NCBI GenBank assembly: GCA_002337005.1
Contig: DDFD01000117.1
Span: forward strand, 1-34,846
Source of the DNA: Flavobacteriales bacterium UBA1937
GTDB taxonomy: Bacteria; Bacteroidota; Bacteroidia; Flavobacteriales; Weeksellaceae
Direction of reading: 5' to 3'
DNA length: 34,846 bases
Shown here: piece by piece, positions 30,463 to 34,846 of the stretch
How positions within the stretch are numbered: position 1 is the stretch's first letter
Layout: each line of letters begins with the position of its first letter
Program-made: the position numbers and the translations under genes
The notes under the pieces: model-generated
The model's database searches: none
Told to the model about the DNA's origin: nothing
Seen by the model: the letters and a program-made list of their open reading frames with translations, nothing else

Positions 30463-32142
30463 TTATTGCTCTATTTTGAAACTGTCTTTCAATGTTACTG
30501 TTCTATTGAAAACCAGTTTATCGTCAGTAGAATCTTTGTCTAGTGTAAAATAACCAATTCTTTGGAATTGATAGTGGTCTTCTACTTTAGCGTTTTTAAG
30601 ACTTGGTTCTGCATATCCTTCAATTATTTTTAAAGAATCTTTATTTACAAATTCCATAAAGTCTGTTTCTTTTTCTGCATCTGGTTGCTCGTGCGTGAAA
30701 AGTCTGTCATACACCCTTACTTCAATTGGTAAAGCATGTTGAGCAGAAACCCAATGTAGTGTTCCTTTTACTTTTCTCATACTAGCTTCTGTTCCGCTTC
30801 CAGATTTAGAATCTTCGTCGTAAGTAGCATATATGGTGGTAATTTCGCCGTTTTCGTCTTTTTCTACTCTAGTAGCTTTTATGATATAAGCAGATTTCAA
30901 ACGAACTTCTCCACCTATGGTTAATCTGAAGAATTTTTTAGGAGCTTCTTCCATAAAATCTTCTCTTTCTATGTATAGTTCTCTAGAGAAAGGGACTTGT
31001 CTTGTTCCTGCGTTTTCGTCTTCAGGATTGTTTTCGGTTTCTAGCCATTCTTCTTTTCCTTCAGGATAATTTTCTATTACCAATTTTACAGGATTTACTA
31101 CAGACATTACTCTGGTCGCAATTTTGTTAAGGTCTTCTCTTGCACAGAATTCTAGTAATTGTATATTGATAAGATTTTCGCGTTTTGCTACACCTACTCT
31201 GTCTATAAATTCTCTAATTGCTTTCGGGGTGTATCCTAATCTTCTCATGCCAGAGATGGTAGGCATTCTAGGATCATCCCAACCTGTAACTACATTTTCT
31301 GCTACCAATCTTTGTAATTTACGTTTAGAAGTTACCATATAAGTAACATTCATTCTGGCAAATTCTCTTTGTTTATTGCGTACTTTACCCTCTTCATAAA
31401 CTTGGTCTAGGTACCAATCATACAATGGTCTGTGGTTTTCAAATTCTAATGAACAAAGGGAATGCGAAATTTGCTCTAGATAGTCGGATTCGCCATGAGC
31501 CCAATCATACATAGGATAGATTTTCCATTTTTCGCCAGTTCTGTGGTGAGGTCTTTTAAGAATTCTGTACATTACAGGATCACGCATATTCATATTAGGC
31601 GAGGTCATGTCTATTCTGGCTCTTAGAGACATAGCACCTTCTTCGAATTCTCCGTTTTTCATTTTTTCAAATAAATCTAGAGATTCTTCTGTAGGTCTAT
31701 TTCTGTAAGGAGATTCTATCCCTGGTTCTGTAGGGTTTTTTCTTTGTTCTGTAATTAATTCAGATGGTTGCTCATCTACATAAGCTTTACCTTGTTTAAT
31801 CATTTCTACAGCCCAATCATACAATTGCTGGAAGTAATCTGAAGCATAAAGTTCTTGGTCATACGTAAAACCAAGCCATTTAATATCTTCTTTGATGGCA
31901 TCTACAAATTCCTGTTCTTCTTTTTCAGGATTGGTGTCATCAAATCTTAAATTTACTGGCGCTCCATATTTTTGTCCCAAACCAAAATTAATACAAATAG
32001 CCTTGGTGTGACCTACGTGCAAGTAACCATTAGGCTCAGGCGGAAATCTGAATCTTAGCTTAGCTGCATCTAGACCATTTTCGAGGTCATTTTCTATGAT
32101 TTGTTCAATGAAATTGAGCGGTTTTTTTTCTTCTACTTCCAT
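30463..32142 (-). CDS. glnS: Glutaminyl-tRNA synthetase
   Basis: GlnS charges tRNA-Gln with glutamine. The product is a class I aminoacyl-tRNA synthetase of 559 residues from the ATG at 32142; the frame extends two codons upstream to a TTG that is not preferred. The HIGH-type motif is in FRFPPEPNGYLHVGHTKA, followed by LRFDDTNPEKEEQEFVDAIK, DIKWLGF, MRDPVMYRI and YPMYDWAHGESDYLEQISHS. The KMSKS-type loop appears as VTSKRKL. The second half is the two-barrel anticodon-binding domain (RLTIGGEVRLKSAYIIKATR). DDTNPEKE and the two-barrel C-terminus separate GlnS from bacterial GltX. A -7 box on the minus strand (TAAATTTG, 32169-32162) lies 19 bp before the start. The gene converges on the T9SS substrate gene. 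Confidence 0.96.
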   Translation of the reverse strand: MEVEEKKPLNFIEQIIENDLENGLDAAKLRFRFPPEPNGYLHVGHTKAICINFGLGQKYGAPVNLRFDDTNPEKEEQEFVDAIKEDIKWLGFTYDQELYASDYFQQLYDWAVEMIKQGKAYVDEQPSELITEQRKNPTEPGIESPYRNRPTEESLDLFEKMKNGEFEEGAMSLRARIDMTSPNMNMRDPVMYRILKRPHHRTGEKWKIYPMYDWAHGESDYLEQISHSLCSLEFENHRPLYDWYLDQVYEEGKVRNKQREFARMNVTYMVTSKRKLQRLVAENVVTGWDDPRMPTISGMRRLGYTPKAIREFIDRVGVAKRENLINIQLLEFCAREDLNKIATRVMSVVNPVKLVIENYPEGKEEWLETENNPEDENAGTRQVPFSRELYIEREDFMEEAPKKFFRLTIGGEVRLKSAYIIKATRVEKDENGEITTIYATYDEDSKSGSGTEASMRKVKGTLHWVSAQHALPIEVRVYDRLFTHEQPDAEKETDFMEFVNKDSLKIIEGYAEPSLKNAKVEDHYQFQRIGYFTLDKDSTDDKLVFNRTVTLKDSFKIEQ

Positions 32143-32161
32143 AATCAATTCTTGTAATATG

Positions 32162-32169
32162 CAAATTTA
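32162..32169 (-). promoter_or_regulatory. -7 box (TAAATTTG) of glnS
   Basis: A perfect TAnnTTTG match on the minus strand, 19 bp upstream of the glnS ATG. No clear -33 TTG at normal spacing. Confidence 0.45.
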
Positions 32170-32318
32170 TGAAATTTAGAATATTTTTATGAATTATTTA
32201 TCTGTTTAAACGATTAGGTATTGAATTTTTATTTTTCATTTATGAAATATTTAATCATATATCGTATTTATTTTTATATTTTTATTGTTTTAACAATATT
32301 TTTTATAAATTTACAACA

Positions 32319-32342
32319 TTACACAAAGGTGTACTTGTGTAA
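32319..32342. promoter_or_regulatory. Operator-like inverted repeat upstream of the LuxR-type regulator
   Basis: TTACACAA (32319-32326) and TTGTGTAA (32335-32342) are perfect 8-bp arms around an 8-nt spacer. The right arm contains a TTG (32335-32337) at about 20 bp from the sequence GATATTTG (32358-32365), a 7-of-8 -7 box, 19 bp before the ATG. So the palindrome overlaps a likely -33 box, the position expected for an autoregulatory site. A smaller palindrome, ATTGTTTTAACAAT, lies at 32284-32297. Confidence 0.5.
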
Positions 32343-32384
32343 AAGTAGGTTTATTTTGATATTTGTTGTTGATAACTTATTTAT

Positions 32385-33017
32385 ATGATCGAAATAACGG
32401 TAGCAATAGTAGAAGATGAAAAGCATTACAATAATGCCCTCAAAAAAATTATAGATTATGATGCAGACTTGCGTTGTGTAGGGCAATTTTATACTGGTAA
32501 TGAAGCGCTTAATCATCTTGTAACCTTAAAACCTAATGTGGTTTTGATGGATATTAAACTGCCTGATATGAGCGGAATAGAAATAATGTCTAAAATAAAA
32601 CCTCAGTTAGAGGATACTCAGTTTATGATGTGTACCAGTTTTGAAGATGATGAACACATTTATGATTCTCTCAAATTCGGGGCAGCTGGTTATCTAATTA
32701 AAGGCGAGAGTATGGATAAGATTATTTCGTCTATAAAAGATGTACATAAAGGTGGCGCTCCCATGAGTTTTGGTGTTGCAAAAAGAGTATTGAATTATTT
32801 CAGAGAAGAAAAATCAGAATTTAATAATCATTTGAATGATTTATCTAAATCTGAACACGAAATTTTAGAATTATTAGCTCAAGGTTTATTATATAAAGAA
32901 ATAGCTGATATAAAAGATGTTACAATAGACACAATAAAAAAGCATGTAGGAAACATTTACAGAAAACTACATGTAAGTAATAAAGTGGAAGCTATTAATA
33001 TTTTGAAAAAACACTGA
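32385..33017 (+). CDS. LuxR/NarL-family response regulator
   Basis: A 210-residue response regulator. The receiver has Glu10-Asp11 as the acidic pair, phosphoacceptor Asp56 in VVLMDIKLPDMSG, a Thr/Ser near CTSF and Lys in AAGYLIKGES. The C-terminal LuxR-type helix-turn-helix (about 145-208) reads LSKSEHEILELLAQGLLYKE, then IADIKDVTIDTIKKHVGNIY and RKLHVSNKVEAINILKK. The probable partner is the HisKA_3-type kinase starting at 34581, three genes downstream on the same strand. This two-component gene order, with two unknown genes in between, suggests a single operon. The target genes are unknown. The promoter region has an operator-like inverted repeat. Confidence 0.93.
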   Translation: MIEITVAIVEDEKHYNNALKKIIDYDADLRCVGQFYTGNEALNHLVTLKPNVVLMDIKLPDMSGIEIMSKIKPQLEDTQFMMCTSFEDDEHIYDSLKFGAAGYLIKGESMDKIISSIKDVHKGGAPMSFGVAKRVLNYFREEKSEFNNHLNDLSKSEHEILELLAQGLLYKEIADIKDVTIDTIKKHVGNIYRKLHVSNKVEAINILKKH

Positions 33018-33039
33018 TATTAACTATATATTTTCGTAA

Positions 33040-33900
33040 ATGAAAACAAAAACTACTCTTATGAGAACTGTTGCAGTTTTTGCAATGTTCATACTTTTTA
33101 ATTGTAATAAAAATCCTAAAACTTCAGAAGATTTACTTTCTGCCTCTAATTTTGATAGCGCAAGCGTAAAACAAGATCCATTGGCAGATGTTCCTATGCC
33201 AGCAAAGCTAGATTCTGCGATGAGACAAAGTTTCGATAAAGAAACCTATCAAGAATTGAAAAAATTAAGCAAAAAGAACGTTAAATCTTTTTTTATCACT
33301 AAAGAGAATTATTTAAAAATGATAGATGATTTACCTGTAGGTGCAGATAGAGTTTCTTTTAGTTTTGTACAATTTAATAGTGCTAAATTTCCAGGTAAGT
33401 ACAAGGAATTATCAAAATTTGATGGCTCACTGTATATGTTGTATTCTTATATTGATAAAAACGGGAAAAATCTTACCCAAAAAAATTATGCGATACTTTC
33501 TGTAAAAGACGCGGTAGAAGTGTCTGAAGTAGATTTTAAGGTGATGGCAGAAGATTATGTAAACAATATAAAATCAAAAATTGACCGATTTGTAAAAGGA
33601 TCACAAGGAAATACATTGTCTGTTAGGATTTCTAGAGAAGATTTGGAAGCGTATAAAGCTAGAATTGCGACAAAAAAAGATATTGGTAAATTTAAAATTA
33701 CTCTAGCACAATGGGTTGTATTTGATAATTTTCTAACCAAAGGGCAATCTTCTGCTTTGTCTAAAAAATTATCTTATTTTGCAGATGAGAATATAGGGCA
33801 GATGACTTTTATTACAGACTGTGTAGGCACAAATGGTCAGAATATAGAAGATCTTTCTGGTGATGATATGAATGTTTTATGTCCAAATATTTGTGATTAG
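33040..33900 (+). CDS. Lipoprotein of unknown function in a two-component operon
   Basis: I do not recognise this family. The 286-residue product has a lipoprotein signal, with hydrophobic VAVFAMFILFNC ending at Cys22; a second ATG (codon 8) would give the same Cys. The body is charged and mostly alpha/beta in look, for example MPAKLDSAMRQSFDKETYQE, and has no known motif. Three cysteines sit near the C-terminus (261, 281, 285) in TDCVG and LCPNICD, possible disulfide partners. It begins 22 bp after the regulator and ends 3 bp before the seven-TM gene, so it is in the same transcript. Placement between regulator and kinase suggests a sensor accessory or an output of the system. Neither role is shown. 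Confidence 0.75.
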   Translation: MKTKTTLMRTVAVFAMFILFNCNKNPKTSEDLLSASNFDSASVKQDPLADVPMPAKLDSAMRQSFDKETYQELKKLSKKNVKSFFITKENYLKMIDDLPVGADRVSFSFVQFNSAKFPGKYKELSKFDGSLYMLYSYIDKNGKNLTQKNYAILSVKDAVEVSEVDFKVMAEDYVNNIKSKIDRFVKGSQGNTLSVRISREDLEAYKARIATKKDIGKFKITLAQWVVFDNFLTKGQSSALSKKLSYFADENIGQMTFITDCVGTNGQNIEDLSGDDMNVLCPNICD

Positions 33901-33903
33901 TAT

Positions 33904-34575
33904 ATGAATAGTTTATTATTATCAAATATTTATAATATAGTTGTCATTATAAATATGTTATATTCCCTATATCTTTTATTTTGGAAAAAATATGCAGAAA
34001 GACAGAGATATTTTTATTTATATATTTCTTTTGTTTTTTTTGTTGATGTTTTGGGGCTTTATATTAGAAGGTATTTTCATGTAGGTCAAATTTATTTATA
34101 TTTCCCGCTTTTTATATTTACCATTTCATATTTCGCATATTTCTTTGGAAAAGATTATAATGATAAGGTAAATAAAACTATATTATATCTTTTAACTTTT
34201 ATAGCATTCATTCTTCTTTTTGTTTTTCAAATAAAAAATGATAAGTTATTAGTTATTTCTACAACTACTATTTTAGTGGTTATTTTGTACCAACTCATTT
34301 TATGTCTCCAATGGTTTTGGTATATTGTAAATCATGCTGATGAGCAAAATATAATACACAAACAAGCTTTTTGGGTAAGTTGTGCCTTGCTCATTTGGAG
34401 TACTTTCGCTTTATTTAGAATGTATCCTATGTATGATTTGAGTAAAATAGATAGTGCTTTTTTGGCTACTATCATAGATGTTTTTCAAGTGGTGAATATT
34501 ATCACGTACTTACTATACATTAGAGGTTTAAGGTGTACAGATTATAATATTCTTAGAACTTTTAATCACTTTTAA
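33904..34575 (+). CDS. Seven-TM membrane protein of unknown function in a two-component operon
   Basis: A 223-residue integral membrane protein with about seven hydrophobic segments (roughly 6-27, 36-55, 62-82, 91-111, 116-140, 152-170, 185-210). Charged residues lie mostly in short loops. No catalytic motif, Cys pair or transporter signature is visible. The gene begins 3 bp after the lipoprotein stop and ends 5 bp before the kinase ATG. The layout recalls sensor modules in which a 7TM-type input domain is split from its kinase. The following kinase has just one transmembrane helix and no periplasmic domain, so this protein may provide its membrane sensing part; that is a hypothesis. Confidence 0.75.
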   Translation: MNSLLLSNIYNIVVIINMLYSLYLLFWKKYAERQRYFYLYISFVFFVDVLGLYIRRYFHVGQIYLYFPLFIFTISYFAYFFGKDYNDKVNKTILYLLTFIAFILLFVFQIKNDKLLVISTTTILVVILYQLILCLQWFWYIVNHADEQNIIHKQAFWVSCALLIWSTFALFRMYPMYDLSKIDSAFLATIIDVFQVVNIITYLLYIRGLRCTDYNILRTFNHF

Positions 34576-34580
34576 ATAAA

Positions 34581-34846
34581 ATGAATCATTTACCAGAGCA
34601 AGTAAAATTCATGTTTTTAATAGCACTCATTATTCTTATGATGTTTGCGGGATTTATTGTGATGGTAGTGATGGTTTACAAAAAGAAACAATTAGTCTTT
34701 CAAAAAGAAAGGTTGCTGCAAGATATTCAGTATAGAAATCAACTGTTAGAAAAAGAATTAGAGATTCAGAGAAAAGTTCAGGAAGAAAGGGAACGTATTT
34801 CTCACGATATGCATGATGATCTAGGTGCTGGTATTTCTGCATTAAA
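34581..34846 (+). CDS. HisKA_3-type sensor histidine kinase, 3' partial
   Basis: The frame runs from ATG 34581 to the window end (88 residues visible). Residues 8-33 are a hydrophobic segment (FMFLIALIILMMFAGFIVM) followed by VYKKK. Residues 35-70 form a predicted coiled coil rich in Gln, Glu and Lys, and the H box follows: EERERISHDMHDDLGAGISA. The phosphoacceptor is probably His78 by alignment with the ELHDxLG motif of NarX/DesK-type kinases. No input domain is visible; the membrane helix is near the N-terminus and only a short stretch lies outside. It is the expected partner of the LuxR-type regulator at 32385, since HisKA_3 kinases normally pair with NarL/LuxR regulators. The ATPase domain is beyond the window. 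Confidence 0.88.
   Translation, partial: MNHLPEQVKFMFLIALIILMMFAGFIVMVVMVYKKKQLVFQKERLLQDIQYRNQLLEKELEIQRKVQEERERISHDMHDDLGAGISAL

Noticed and set aside
34654..34842. Minus-strand frame at the window end
   Set aside because: It is antisense to the sensor kinase, whose H-box motif is clear.
1..34846. tRNA, rRNA, CRISPR arrays, prophage or insertion sequences
   Set aside because: No tRNA-like cloverleaf ends, regular spaced repeats, integrases or transposases were noticed by eye; no covariance or HMM search was possible.

Overview
The window looks like a chromosomal segment of a low-GC (roughly one third G+C by eye) member of the Bacteroidota, most likely class Flavobacteriia near the Chryseobacterium/Cloacibacterium (Weeksellaceae) group. 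The signs are gldB-gldC gliding genes, a type IX secretion (type B sorting) protein, a CarboxypepD_reg-type TonB receptor, mevalonate-pathway HMG-CoA synthase, many lipoproteins, near absence of Shine-Dalgarno sites, and Bacteroidota-style -7 boxes (TAnnTTTG). The genus is inference.

Layout. 1-2200: 3' part of a glucosaminidase/LysM cell-wall hydrolase, then hemL and a terminator. 2288-6941 (minus strand): CCA-adding enzyme, TsaC-type threonylcarbamoyl-AMP synthase, a DinB-family protein, a GNAT acetyltransferase, gldC and gldB. The gaps here carry several different short repeats. 7030-8391: GNAT acetyltransferase and NAD+ synthetase. 8419-10552: an accessory cluster of a small membrane protein, a membrane-anchored barnase-type RNase, a lipoprotein archaemetzincin and barstar. 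10586-14902 (minus): beta-helix lipoprotein and TonB-dependent receptor, divergent from a PhoB/PhoR-like two-component pair (15084-16826). 17014-20294: pRiA4b ORF-3-like acidic protein, GH13 amylase-like lipoprotein, GreA/B-like protein and a secreted repeat protein. 20413-21207: thyA, followed by a GC-rich repeat-like block and a type II antitoxin with a frameshifted RelE/ParE-type toxin. 21958-25965: M1 aminopeptidase and HMG-CoA synthase. 26177-30418: a 1413-residue T9SS substrate with eight tandem ~95-residue units, convergent with glnS (30463-32142). 32385-34846: a LuxR-type response regulator, a lipoprotein, a seven-TM protein and the start of its probable sensor kinase, cut by the window end.

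Most genes are housekeeping. The accessory interest lies in (i) barnase / archaemetzincin / barstar, (ii) the four-gene regulator-lipoprotein-7TM-kinase unit, (iii) the receptor/beta-helix pair facing a PhoBR-like system, and (iv) the GC-rich element with the decayed toxin-antitoxin pair behind thyA. No tRNA, rRNA, CRISPR array, transposase or phage gene was seen. No stretch above 300 bases lacks a gene or gene remnant.
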